Source: Roseiarcus sp963767245
GTDB lineage: Bacteria; Pseudomonadota; Alphaproteobacteria; Rhizobiales; Beijerinckiaceae
Assembly (NCBI GenBank): GCA_963767245.1
Contig: CAVYDG010000015.1
Location: 12,274-76,273 of the forward strand
Direction of reading: 5' to 3'
Length of the DNA: 64,000 nt
Of the stretch, positions 17,474 through 26,259 are shown piece after piece. Under the pieces are notes generated by a model, which worked only from the letters and a program-made list of their open reading frames with translations, did no database searches and was not told the DNA's origin. Every line of letters begins with the position of its first letter. The stretch's first letter is position 1. A program made the position numbers and the translations under genes.

Positions 17474-19679
17474 GTCCCGCGCCGACACAGCTCCGAAGAC
17501 GAAGGCCATCCTGCAGGTGCAGGACCTTCAGGTCTACTACGGCGAGTCGCACGCTTTGCAAGGCGTCTCGCTCACGCTTGAACGCGGGGTCCTCTCCGTT
17601 GTTGGGCGCAACGGCATGGGCAAGACGACGCTGTGCAACGCGATTGTCGGCCTGATGCCGGTGCGCTCCGGGACCATCCGTTTCGAGGGGCGCGATCTGG
17701 TCGGACTCGAGCCCCATAAGATCGCACGCGCCGGCGTCGGTTACGTCCCGCAAGGGCGGCGCCTTTGGCCGAGCCTTTCGGTCGATGAGACATTGCGGCT
17801 CAGCGCCCGGGCGCGTGGCGACTGGACGGTCGAACGGGCCTATTCGATCTTTCCGCGCCTGGCCGAGCGGCGCGCGAACGGCGGCGGCCAACTGTCCGGC
17901 GGCGAGCAACAAATGCTGGCGATCGCGCGCGCGCTGCTCGGCAATCCGCGCCTTCTGGTGATGGACGAGCCGACCGAAGGCCTGGCGCCGATGATCGTGG
18001 CTCAGATGCGGGATCTCCTGATCCGTCTCGCCCACGAGGAAGATCTCGCCGTCCTTGTCGTCGAGCAAAACATCGGGGTCGCGACCTCGGTCTCCGACCA
18101 TATCGCGATCATGGTCAATGGGCGCGTCAATCGGATCATGGACGCGAGCGCGCTCGCCGCCGACCGGGAGCTGCAACAGAGGCTGCTGGGCGTCGGCCGA
18201 CACGGCCAGGACGAAACCGACAGCAGCGCCGCGCTCCCTGCGCCTGTATCGGCGTCTTCGGCCGCCGAGGTTCAGGTGTTTCGCGTTGCGCGGGGCGATG
18301 CGGAGGCCGACGGCGATGCGCCGGTCTATCGCGCGGATTATCTGCCCAATCGCTGGGGCTTGCGGCCGACTGCCTCAGCGACTCCTGCGCCCGCAGCAGC
18401 TGTCAGCGAGCCGCGTCCGCTGCTTCCCCTGCCCTTCGCGGAACGGATCGGCCGGACGGCGCTGATTGTTGGAACTTTCGACACCAAAGGCGCGGAACTG
18501 CGCTTCATTCGCGATCGCCTCCGCGCATACGGCGTGCCGGTGCGCACGGTCGACCTCTCGACGTCCGGAAAGCCGTCGCGCGCCGACGTCACCCCACCGC
18601 AGGTGGCGGCTATGCATCCCGGCGGTTCGGCCGCGGTCTTCTCCAGCGATCGCGGCGCTTCGGTCACCGCGATGGCGGAAGCGTTTGCGCGCTGGATCGA
18701 CCGCGAACGCGGGATCGGCGGCGTCATTTCAGCCGGCGGCTCGGGCGGCACGACCCTCGCGACCGCGGGCATGCGGCGTCTACCGCTTGGCATACCGAAG
18801 GTCATGGTTTCGACCGTCGCGTCCGGCCAGGTCGCTCCTTATGTCGGCTCGGCCGATATCATGATGCTTTATTCGGTCGCGGACGTTCAGGGCGTCAATG
18901 CGATCACCGAGCAAGTGCTCGGCAACGCTGCGCATGCGCTCGCCGGCATGATTGCTGCAAGCCCGTCGCCCGAAGAGCGGGAAGCGCGACGCCGTCTTGC
19001 GCGGCCCGCGATCGGCATGACCATGTTCGGGGTGACGACGCCCGCCGTGCAAGGCATCGCCCAGAGGCTCGAAGGCGATTTTGACTGTCTGGTGTTCCAC
19101 GCGACCGGCGCCGGGGGCCGTTCGATGGAGAGCCTCGCCGACTCGGGGCTTCTCGCCGGGATGATCGACCTGACGACAACCGAAGTCGCCGACATGCTGG
19201 TCGGCGGGGTTTTCCCGTGTGACGGCGACCGCTTCGGGGCTGCGATCCGCACTGGACTGCCATATGTGGGGTCGGTAGGGGCGATGGATATGGTGAACTT
19301 CGGCCCACGCGACACCGTGCCCGAGAAATTTCGTAACCGCCGCTTCGTCGTCCACAATGCGAACGTCACCCTGATGCGCACGACGCCTGATGAGAACCGG
19401 GCGATGGGGGAATGGTTCGGCGAGAGGCTCAATCGGATGGAAGGCCCAGTTCGTCTGATGCTTCCCGAGGGAGGCGTGTCTGCGCTCGACGCGCCGGGCA
19501 AGCCATTTCACGACCCGCAGGCCGACGCGGCCCTGTTCGATGCGCTCGAACAAACGGTTCGCCAGACGCCGCGAAGGCGTATCGAGCGCGTCAAGGCGAA
19601 CGTCAACGACGATGCTTTCGTCTCGGCGGTGGTGGCGGCGTTCCTCGCCGTCGGACCGCGCCGCGAGCGGAGAGCCTGA
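17466..19679 (+). CDS. LivF ATPase fused to a UPF0261/Tm-1-like domain
   Basis: 737 residues in two parts. Residues about 13-245 are a complete LivF-type ATPase: Walker A VGRNGMGKTTLCNAIVG, signature QLSGGEQQMLAIARALLG, Walker B LLVMDEPTEGLAP. After a low-complexity linker (about 245-325), residues about 330-737 form a UPF0261 domain, the family of the tomato Tm-1 N-terminal domain. Its opening ALIVGTFDTKGAELRFIRDR is diagnostic, followed by GGVISAGGSGGTTLATAGM and HATGAGGRSMESLADSG. UPF0261 proteins are usually stand-alone and sit beside a TIM-barrel protein, as here. The fusion ties this enzyme-like domain to the importer at the membrane. Its reaction is unknown. Confidence 0.9.
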   Translation: MDKSRADTAPKTKAILQVQDLQVYYGESHALQGVSLTLERGVLSVVGRNGMGKTTLCNAIVGLMPVRSGTIRFEGRDLVGLEPHKIARAGVGYVPQGRRLWPSLSVDETLRLSARARGDWTVERAYSIFPRLAERRANGGGQLSGGEQQMLAIARALLGNPRLLVMDEPTEGLAPMIVAQMRDLLIRLAHEEDLAVLVVEQNIGVATSVSDHIAIMVNGRVNRIMDASALAADRELQQRLLGVGRHGQDETDSSAALPAPVSASSAAEVQVFRVARGDAEADGDAPVYRADYLPNRWGLRPTASATPAPAAAVSEPRPLLPLPFAERIGRTALIVGTFDTKGAELRFIRDRLRAYGVPVRTVDLSTSGKPSRADVTPPQVAAMHPGGSAAVFSSDRGASVTAMAEAFARWIDRERGIGGVISAGGSGGTTLATAGMRRLPLGIPKVMVSTVASGQVAPYVGSADIMMLYSVADVQGVNAITEQVLGNAAHALAGMIAASPSPEEREARRRLARPAIGMTMFGVTTPAVQGIAQRLEGDFDCLVFHATGAGGRSMESLADSGLLAGMIDLTTTEVADMLVGGVFPCDGDRFGAAIRTGLPYVGSVGAMDMVNFGPRDTVPEKFRNRRFVVHNANVTLMRTTPDENRAMGEWFGERLNRMEGPVRLMLPEGGVSALDAPGKPFHDPQADAALFDALEQTVRQTPRRRIERVKANVNDDAFVSAVVAAFLAVGPRRERRA

Positions 19680-20524
19680 TGCCCCGTCTCGAACGTCAGG
19701 CTATCCTCGGCAAGTTGCAGGCGATGAAGGAAGCGCGCCGGCCAATCATCGGGGGCGGCGCGGGGACGGGCCTTTCCGCCAAATGCGAGGAGGCTGGCGG
19801 CATCGACCTCATCGTCATCTATAATTCCGGTCGATACCGCATGGCGGGACGCGGCTCTCTGGCCGGAATCCTCGCCTATGGCAACGCCAACGAGATCGTC
19901 CGCGAAATGGCGCATGAAGTGCTGCCGGTGGTCAAGCGAACTCCGGTGCTCGCAGGCGTTAACGGCACCGATCCGTTCTGTCTCTTCGATCCGTTTCTGG
20001 ACGACCTCAAGCGTCTGGGCTTTTCAGGCGTGCAGAACTTCCCCACAGTCGGCCTTATCGACGAAATCATGCGCGCCAATCTGGAAGAGACCGGCATGTC
20101 CTACGCGCTCGAAGTCGAAATGATCGCGCTCGCGCGCGCCAAGGATATGTTGACGACGCCTTACGTGTTCAGCTCTGCCGACGCAGCCGCTATGACCAAG
20201 GCGGGCGCCGACATCATCGTCTGCCATCTGGGGTTGACCACGGGCGGCGCGATCGGGGCCAAGACCGGCCGCAAGCTCAAGGAGTGCCCCGCGCTCATCG
20301 ACGAATGGGCCGGGGCCGCGCTCGCCGTCAATCCACAGACGATCGTGCTCGCGCATGGCGGTCCGGTGTCCGAACCGGCGGACGCCCAATACATCTTGCA
20401 GTCGACTCGGCATTGTCACGGTTTCTACGGCGCATCTTCGATGGAGCGGCTGCCGACTGAACGCGCCATGGTCGACCAGAGCAGGCAGTTCAAAGCCATC
20501 ACTTTCGGCCAATCTGGCGAGTAG
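19679..20524 (+). CDS. PEP-hydrolase-family TIM-barrel protein (Tm-1 partner)
   Basis: 281 residues; ATG at 19679 overlaps the preceding stop (TGATG). The start region IIGGGAGTGLSAKCEEAGGIDLIVIYNSGRY-like pattern, then AYGNANEIVREMAHEVLPVV, GVQNFPTVGLIDE and FYGASSMERLPTE, is that of the 'phosphoenolpyruvate hydrolase family' TIM barrels. This family is regularly encoded next to UPF0261 proteins and is fused to them in some fungi and plants. The chemistry is not settled; a lyase or hydrolase acting on a carboxylate is likely from the fold. Cytoplasmic. Confidence 0.85.
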   Translation: MPRLERQAILGKLQAMKEARRPIIGGGAGTGLSAKCEEAGGIDLIVIYNSGRYRMAGRGSLAGILAYGNANEIVREMAHEVLPVVKRTPVLAGVNGTDPFCLFDPFLDDLKRLGFSGVQNFPTVGLIDEIMRANLEETGMSYALEVEMIALARAKDMLTTPYVFSSADAAAMTKAGADIIVCHLGLTTGGAIGAKTGRKLKECPALIDEWAGAALAVNPQTIVLAHGGPVSEPADAQYILQSTRHCHGFYGASSMERLPTERAMVDQSRQFKAITFGQSGE

Positions 20525-20536
20525 GGAGATATCGCG

Positions 20537-22726
20537 GTGGGCGCGGAAACTGTCGGGTCGGTGATCCTCTGGCTGATCGTCGTTGCAATTCTCATCGTAA
20601 TCGCTGTCTACCTGCTGCGGTGGCTGTACCGCCGCTCTTCGAAGGAGACAGCGTTCGTTCGTACCGGTCTCGGCGGCGAGAAGGTCGTCATCAGCGGCGG
20701 CGCATTTGTCGTTCCGGTCGTGCATGAGATCACTCCGGTCGGCATGAATGTGATGCGGATTGAAGTGTCCCGTCGCCAGACGCAAGGTCTCATCACCAAG
20801 AACCGAATGCGTGTTGATGTCGTCGCCGACTTCTATGTTCGCGTCGGCTCGACCCGCGAGGAGGTGAGCCGCGCGGCCCAGACGCTCGGCCGGCGCACCC
20901 TGGAGTCGGACGGGGTGCGGGAACTGATGGAGGGTCGGTTTGCGGCCGCTCTTCGGACCGGGGCCGCGCAAATGACACTCGAGGAGCTGCACGAACGGCG
21001 GCAGGAGTACGCCGAGGCGGTGAAGGCCGCCGCCCGCGAAGGGCTCGCCCAAAACGGCCTGGAACTCGAGAGCGTAGCCATCGTTGACCTGGACCAGACC
21101 GGCCTCGAATTCTTCGACAGCTCCAATGCGTTCGACGCCGAGGGCCTCACCCAGCTGACCGAGACGATAGAAGCGCGCCGGCGCATGCGCAACGAGATCG
21201 AACAGCGCACCCAGATCGAGATCCGGACCCAGAACCTAGATGCGCAGCGGCAGGCGCTCGATATTGAGCGGGAAGGCGAATACGCCCGGCTGGCGCAGGA
21301 GCACGACGTCGAAATCCGGCGCGCGGCGCAGCGCCTTGCCCTCGCCAAGGACCGCGCCGAGCGGGAGCGGGAGAGCGAGCAGGCGCAGATCGCCGCCAAC
21401 GAAGAGGTCGAGAAGGCGAGGCTGTTTCAAGAGCGGAGCCTAGCCGAGACCCGGATCAAGAACCAGGAAGAGATCGAGCAGCGGGAAATCTCGCGCCGCA
21501 GGCTGATCGATGAGGCGGAAATGCGCTCGCGCGAGTTGACGGAAACCGCGCAGATAAAGCTCGAACTCACGCTCGAGACCGCCCGTATCGAACGTGAACG
21601 GCAGCAGAGTGAACTCGAAGTGCAGCGCCGCCGTGCGCTTGAGATCGTCGAGATCAGCCGGCAGATCGCGCTCGCGGTCAAGGCTGCCGAACTCGCTCAG
21701 GCAGAGGCTGAGAAGAGGCGGGCGGAGATTGCCGCGACTCAGGATGTCGAGACGGCCCGTATCGCTCAGGAGCGTGCGCTCGATTCCGCCCGGCTCGAAC
21801 GCGAGCGCGCGCTGGATGCGCTCAATATCGCCAAGCGGCAGGCGTTCGAGGAGGCGGAGATCACCTCCGGCGAAGAGGTCGAACGGGCGCGGATCGCGAC
21901 CGAACGGGGATTGACAGAGGCGCGCGTGTCGCGTGACGGCGAGATTCGCCGCCTGGAGGTGGAGCGAGACCGGTCGATCGAGCTCGCGGAGATCCAGAGC
22001 GCCATCGCGATCGCGAGGGCGACGACCGAACGCTCCGTCGCCATCGCCGCTTCAGAAGGAGCGCGAGCGAAGGCGATCGAAGCCGAAGAGCAAGCCATCA
22101 CGGCGCGCGAGCGCGAAATCGCGGAACGTCGGAAGACGACCGAATTGATCGCAGCAGCGAGGGACAGTGAACGCGAAGCCCTGCGGCTGACCCGCAGGGC
22201 GGAGGCCGAAAAGAAGGCCGCCGTGAGTCTCGCCGACGCCGCCCGGATCACCGCGTCGGGCGAGGCGGAGGCGGAAAAGATCAAGGCGGAGGCCGCAGCC
22301 GCGCGCTACGAGGTCGACGCCAAGGGTGCGATGCAGGTCAACGAAGCGGAGAATACGCTCAGCGAGGCGGCTCGCCTGTCTCGCTTCCGGGGCAAACTGC
22401 TCGATCGGATCGAAGGCATTGTGCGGGAGAGCGTTAGGCCAATGGAGAAGATCGAGGCCATCAAGATCCTCCATATCGACGGGGGCAACGGCGCGGCCGG
22501 CGGACATCGCAACGTGACGGACGAAGTCATCGATTCGGCATTGCGCTATCGCGTCCAGGCGCCGATGATCGATAGTCTGATGAAGGAGATCGGCATTGAG
22601 GGCGGCAGTTTGGGTCGCCTGACCGAAGTTTTGCGCGACGCCAAGGACATCGCCAACCTGAGCCAAAAGCAGGACAAGCCGGGGACCGACCCGCCCTCCA
22701 TCGCTGATCGCGATGAGAACCGTTAG
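20537..22726 (+). CDS. Flotillin-like SPFH-domain protein
   Basis: 729 residues, GTG start with AGGGAG upstream. A single N-terminal membrane helix (SVILWLIVVAILIVIAVYLL) is followed by the SPFH domain (residues about 40-210: KVVISGGAFVVPVVHEITPV, VDVVADFYVRVG). A very long Glu/Arg/Ala-rich coiled coil runs from about 230 to 600. The C-terminus (QVNEAENTLSEAARLSRFR, IKILHIDGGNGAAGGHR) matches bacterial flotillins. It would form membrane scaffolds. Its place inside a transport operon suggests it organises the importer or its enzymes in the membrane, which is inference. Confidence 0.9.
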   Translation: MGAETVGSVILWLIVVAILIVIAVYLLRWLYRRSSKETAFVRTGLGGEKVVISGGAFVVPVVHEITPVGMNVMRIEVSRRQTQGLITKNRMRVDVVADFYVRVGSTREEVSRAAQTLGRRTLESDGVRELMEGRFAAALRTGAAQMTLEELHERRQEYAEAVKAAAREGLAQNGLELESVAIVDLDQTGLEFFDSSNAFDAEGLTQLTETIEARRRMRNEIEQRTQIEIRTQNLDAQRQALDIEREGEYARLAQEHDVEIRRAAQRLALAKDRAERERESEQAQIAANEEVEKARLFQERSLAETRIKNQEEIEQREISRRRLIDEAEMRSRELTETAQIKLELTLETARIERERQQSELEVQRRRALEIVEISRQIALAVKAAELAQAEAEKRRAEIAATQDVETARIAQERALDSARLERERALDALNIAKRQAFEEAEITSGEEVERARIATERGLTEARVSRDGEIRRLEVERDRSIELAEIQSAIAIARATTERSVAIAASEGARAKAIEAEEQAITAREREIAERRKTTELIAAARDSEREALRLTRRAEAEKKAAVSLADAARITASGEAEAEKIKAEAAAARYEVDAKGAMQVNEAENTLSEAARLSRFRGKLLDRIEGIVRESVRPMEKIEAIKILHIDGGNGAAGGHRNVTDEVIDSALRYRVQAPMIDSLMKEIGIEGGSLGRLTEVLRDAKDIANLSQKQDKPGTDPPSIADRDENR

Positions 22727-22734
22727 GCTCGTCC

Positions 22735-23172
22735 ATGGCGAAAGTGTACAGTTCGGCGGTGATTCCGGCGCCGGCAAATGCAGTCTGGACTGTCGTTCGC
22801 GACTTCAACGCTTTGCCCAAATGGACCCCGTTCGTGGCGGAAAGCCGCATCGAGCAGAACAGACCGTCCGACCAGATCGGCTGCATCCGCAATTTCACTC
22901 TCAAGGATGGCGGCCGAATTCGCGAACGCCTGCTTGCGCTTTCCGACTACGAAATGACGTTCGAGTATTCGATCCTCGAAAGCCCGATGGGGGTCGAGAA
23001 CTATATCTCGAACTTTCGCCTTATCCCGATCACCGATGTCGGTCATACGTTCGCGGAATGGACCGCGGAGTTCGACGCGGCCCCGGAAAAGGAGGACGGG
23101 CTCGTCCAGTCGATCGGCGCGAATGTGTTCGCGGCTGGTCTCAGCACCTTGAAGGCTCGCTTCGCGCGCTGA
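22735..23172 (+). CDS. SRPBCC (START-like) ligand-binding protein
   Basis: 145 residues with the polyketide-cyclase/START-like fold (VIPAPANAVWTVVRDFNALPKWTPF at the start, SDYEMTFEYSILESPMGV in the middle, EWTAEFDAAPEK before the long C-terminal helix). The cavity of this fold binds hydrophobic small molecules or carries out cyclisation and hydrolysis. It begins 9 bases after the flotillin stop and is followed at once by a gene whose N-terminal domain is a clear paralogue. Confidence 0.85.
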   Translation: MAKVYSSAVIPAPANAVWTVVRDFNALPKWTPFVAESRIEQNRPSDQIGCIRNFTLKDGGRIRERLLALSDYEMTFEYSILESPMGVENYISNFRLIPITDVGHTFAEWTAEFDAAPEKEDGLVQSIGANVFAAGLSTLKARFAR

Positions 23173-23173
23173 G

Positions 23174-24649
23174 ATGAAGGTCGATATCCGCCGTACGACC
23201 GTGATCGGTGCGCCTGTCGGCGAGCTTTGGTCGATCCTGCGCGACTTCAACAGTCATAGTCGTTGGCATCCCGCGGTCCAAACCAGCACGATCGAAGGCG
23301 GAGAAACCGGCGATCGGATCGGCGCTGTGCGGGACTTCAGGCTGACGGACGGATCGCGCATCCGCGAGCAGTTGCTCTATCTCTCCGACTCGAAACTAAG
23401 TTTCGGCTATTGCATCCTCGAGGCGCCTGCGCCGCTGCGCAACTACGTGGCGCATGTCCGGCTGAGGCCAGTCACGGGTGAGGACGCCTGCTTGTGGGAA
23501 TGGCGCGCCTCGTTCGAGCCGTCCGCTGCCGAGCGAGATCGCCTGGCCCGTTTTGTGCGCGAGGATATCATCGAGGCGGGCTTCGCCGCGATGCGCGGTT
23601 TTCTGAGGGGAGAGCGTGGCGGTTCAGCCGCCGCCCGCGGGACGCCCCGAACAATCGCCGCGGGAGGGGGTGTCGACGGCGTCGAAATCGTGCTGACCCG
23701 CTACGGTGGCCCAGAGGTTCTTGAAGCGCGGAGGGTGCGGATTCGAGAGCCGGGCGCGGGTGAAGCGCGCATTCGGCAGTCCGCCGTCGGAGTCAATTTC
23801 ATCGACGTCTATTGTCGCAGCGGCCGCTTCGATCTGGTCGCGCCTGGCGGTGTGCCGGGACTGGAGGCGGCGGGGGTCGTCGAAAGCGTCGGACCCAACG
23901 TCGCAAACGTCCGGCCCGGAGATCGCGTTGCTTACGCCTGCGCTCCCCCGGGGGCCTATGCTTCAATGCGCGCCATGCAGACGGATCTCCTGGTGCCCCT
24001 CCCGGGAATCATCAGCGACACCAGCGCCGCCGCGCTGCTGTTGAAGGGCGTGACCGCGGGTTTTCTTCTGCATGATGTCGCTCAGGTCAAGCCAGGGGCG
24101 CTCATTCTTATTCATGCTGCCGCTGGAGGCGTTGGACAAATTCTTTCGCGCTGGGCCAAGGCGCTTGGCGCCGTCGTGATCGGCGCCGCGTCAACGGAGG
24201 CGAAAGCCGAGGAAGCGCGCCGCGCCGGTTGTGACGCGGTTATTGTTTACGGCCGCGAGGATCTCTCGGCGGCTGTGATGCGCTTCACCTCGGGACGTGG
24301 GGTTGATATCGTGTATGACGCCGTTGGCAAGGAAACGTTCGGCCAATCGATTGGGTGTCTCGCTTCGCCCGGCCATCTCGTCAGTTTCGGCCAGGCTTCT
24401 GGCGATGTAGGCGTCCAGTCGATCGATCGGCTCGCCAGCCGGTCGGTGACGCTCTCCCGCCCTAACTATGTTCACTACACGGACACGCCGGCGAAGATCC
24501 GGACCCAAAGCCAGCGGCTGTTCGCGGCGATTCGCGCGGGCGCTGTCATCGTCTCGCGACCGACGACTTTCGCTCTGGCGGACGCCGCCGCCGCCCACGC
24601 GGAACTCGAAAGCCGGCGCACAATGGGGTCGCTCGTTCTGATCCCATGA
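23174..24649 (+). CDS. SRPBCC domain fused to quinone-reductase-like MDR enzyme
   Basis: 491 residues. Residues 1-150 are an SRPBCC domain similar to the preceding protein (shared pattern RDFN, RDFxLxDGxRIRExLLxLSD, YxILExP, EWxAxF). Residues about 165-491 are a zinc-independent medium-chain reductase of the quinone oxidoreductase type: GVNFIDVYCRSGRF, PGLEAAGVVESVG, NADPH site AAAGGVGQILSRWAKALGA near 315, and DIVYDAVGKETF. It lacks the catalytic zinc cysteines. It probably reduces an alpha,beta-unsaturated or quinone intermediate held by the START-like domain. Last gene of the operon, convergent with the next one. Confidence 0.88.
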   Translation: MKVDIRRTTVIGAPVGELWSILRDFNSHSRWHPAVQTSTIEGGETGDRIGAVRDFRLTDGSRIREQLLYLSDSKLSFGYCILEAPAPLRNYVAHVRLRPVTGEDACLWEWRASFEPSAAERDRLARFVREDIIEAGFAAMRGFLRGERGGSAAARGTPRTIAAGGGVDGVEIVLTRYGGPEVLEARRVRIREPGAGEARIRQSAVGVNFIDVYCRSGRFDLVAPGGVPGLEAAGVVESVGPNVANVRPGDRVAYACAPPGAYASMRAMQTDLLVPLPGIISDTSAAALLLKGVTAGFLLHDVAQVKPGALILIHAAAGGVGQILSRWAKALGAVVIGAASTEAKAEEARRAGCDAVIVYGREDLSAAVMRFTSGRGVDIVYDAVGKETFGQSIGCLASPGHLVSFGQASGDVGVQSIDRLASRSVTLSRPNYVHYTDTPAKIRTQSQRLFAAIRAGAVIVSRPTTFALADAAAAHAELESRRTMGSLVLIP

Positions 24650-24674
24650 GGTCCTCGTCGCTCGAGCCGACCCC

Positions 24675-25857
24675 TTACGCAGACCGCAAGGTAAAGTCCG
24701 GCAAGCGCAGGAGCGCGCCATCTTTCATTGCCAATTCATGCGCCAGTATTCCGGCGCAAGTGATGTTCGCCGACAGGACGCTGTCCGGAAAGGGATTGCG
24801 GCCCGCGTGAAGCGCGGAGACGAATTCGTGGACGAGATGAGGGTGGGAACCGCCGTGGCCCTCAAGCGAGCCGGGGTCCGTGACAAGATGGGCGTGCGTC
24901 CCGTCCGGATCCGCTCCTTCACCGCGGGCGAGACTCTGATATTCCGGCAGATCCAAAAAGGTTTTGGTCGTGAAGTGACGAATGGGTTCAGGCAGGAGCT
25001 CGGCATAGTCCGGGACGGCGATATGTTGCGCGGTTTCAGCTTGGGCCCTTTTCGCCGTATGCAGGATGAGGCCTTCCCCCTCGATCAGCGGCCACTCGAT
25101 CGATGACTTGCTGCCGAACACGTCGAAGCTCTCGCGGTATTGGCGCGCAGCGTCGAACAGACAACGGTAGACTCGAGCGACCACGTCCGAATTTTTGATC
25201 GATATGGGGCGGTCTCAATTGCGAAAGGCGAGCCGTATCGGGCGATGAGGTCATCGCGAATGCGGCCGGATCCGAAGCAGGAGACGGTTTCAGCCTCGCC
25301 GTCGAGGATCGAGAGGCAAGGCGCGATGCAATGCGTCGCGTAGTACATCGGCGGCAACCCGGGCCATCCAACTGGCCAGCCGTCCATGTCCTGGTGGTGG
25401 CTTCCTTGCAGAAATTGAATCCGCCCTAGCCGTCCGCTGCGACTGAGCTCGCGTGCGTAAAGATATTCCCGTGAGTAGAGAACCGTCTCGGCCATCATGT
25501 ATTTGAGCCCTGTCGCGCGCACGAGCGTGACAATCTGACGGCACTCGTCGACTGAGAGGGCCATCGGCACGGTGCACATAAGTGTTTGCCGGCTTTGAGC
25601 GCGGCGATCGTCATCCAACCGTGGTCGGCGAGGGGCGAGTTGATGTGGACGAAGTCGACTTGGCGATCAGCGAGCACGTCCTCGAAGCGCTCGTAGCGCC
25701 GTTCGACGGCAAATGCGTTCCCGACCGCATCGAGGGCGGCTTTAGACCTGCGACAGATCGCGTACATGTTGGTCAGGGGATGTCGCTTATAGATCGGGAT
25801 GAACTGCGCCCCGAATCCAAGACCGACAATGGCGACGTTGACTTTGTCTTTGCCCAT
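24675..25857 (-). pseudogene. Gfo/Idh/MocA-family oxidoreductase with two frameshifts
   Basis: The N-terminal Rossmann segment is clear (VNVAIVGLGFGAQFIPIYKR, then VDFVHINSPLADHGWMTIAA). Near 25577-25584 one base appears missing (AGKHL should run into MCTVPMALSVDECRQIV). A second shift lies at the run of T residues 25191-25197 on the plus strand. The last segment (SKSSIEWPLIEGEGLILHT, HPHLVHEFVSALHAGRNPF) reaches the stop at 24675. Together the three frames give a normal-length dehydrogenase for sugars or inositols. Either genuine decay or base-run sequencing errors. Confidence 0.8.
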
Positions 25858-26027
25858 GACGAGGCGCCTTTCTTATCTCTCGTAACGTCCGCTTGACGTT
25901 AGCAACAATACTATTGCAGGCCAGTTTTCGCCGGTTTATCAATAGTGTACGGCTATGCAGCTAGGGCCTTCGGCGGCGTTCCAATCCACCCATCCATCCC
26001 AGACGGACGGTGTAAAAGATTGGCGAC

Positions 26028-26053
26028 CGAGACCCATCTCCGAGACCCATCTC
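26028..26053. repeat. 13-bp perfect tandem repeat, two copies
   Basis: CGAGACCCATCTC occurs at 26028-26040 and again at 26041-26053 without spacing. It lies at the left edge of the plasmid-like module, just before a small gene. Too short to identify; could be a duplication scar or protein-binding pair. Confidence 0.6.
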
Positions 26054-26054
26054 G

Positions 26055-26174
26055 ATGCGCACGCGCGTTGTGGAACGCCGACGCGCCCCCAAGTTTCCGG
26101 CAATGGAGGCCTACGCGAGGTGGCTTTGCGGCGACGCCGGTGCCGACGTGATCGCCTTCCCGGCGCGCGCCTGA
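26055..26174 (+). CDS. Possible 39-residue basic peptide
   Basis: ATG at 26055 to TGA at 26172. The peptide (MRTRVVERRRAPKF... YARWLCGDAGADVIAF...) has a basic N-terminus and an amphipathic helix, resembling short proteins of mobile elements in this group. It begins immediately after the tandem repeat and has no clear Shine-Dalgarno. An inverted repeat follows at about 26192-26226. Weak candidate. Confidence 0.35.
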   Translation: MRTRVVERRRAPKFPAMEAYARWLCGDAGADVIAFPARA

Positions 26175-26259
26175 GGCCGTTGGGCTAGGATAGTGCGAAG
26201 CGCCGCCCTCGTGGGGAGGACGGCGCCTCTGAGCCAACGAAAGCGATGTGAGCGCTTCG

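Noticed and set aside
20024..21052. 342-residue minus-strand frame
   Set aside because: Opposite the TIM-barrel and flotillin genes; no recognisable content.
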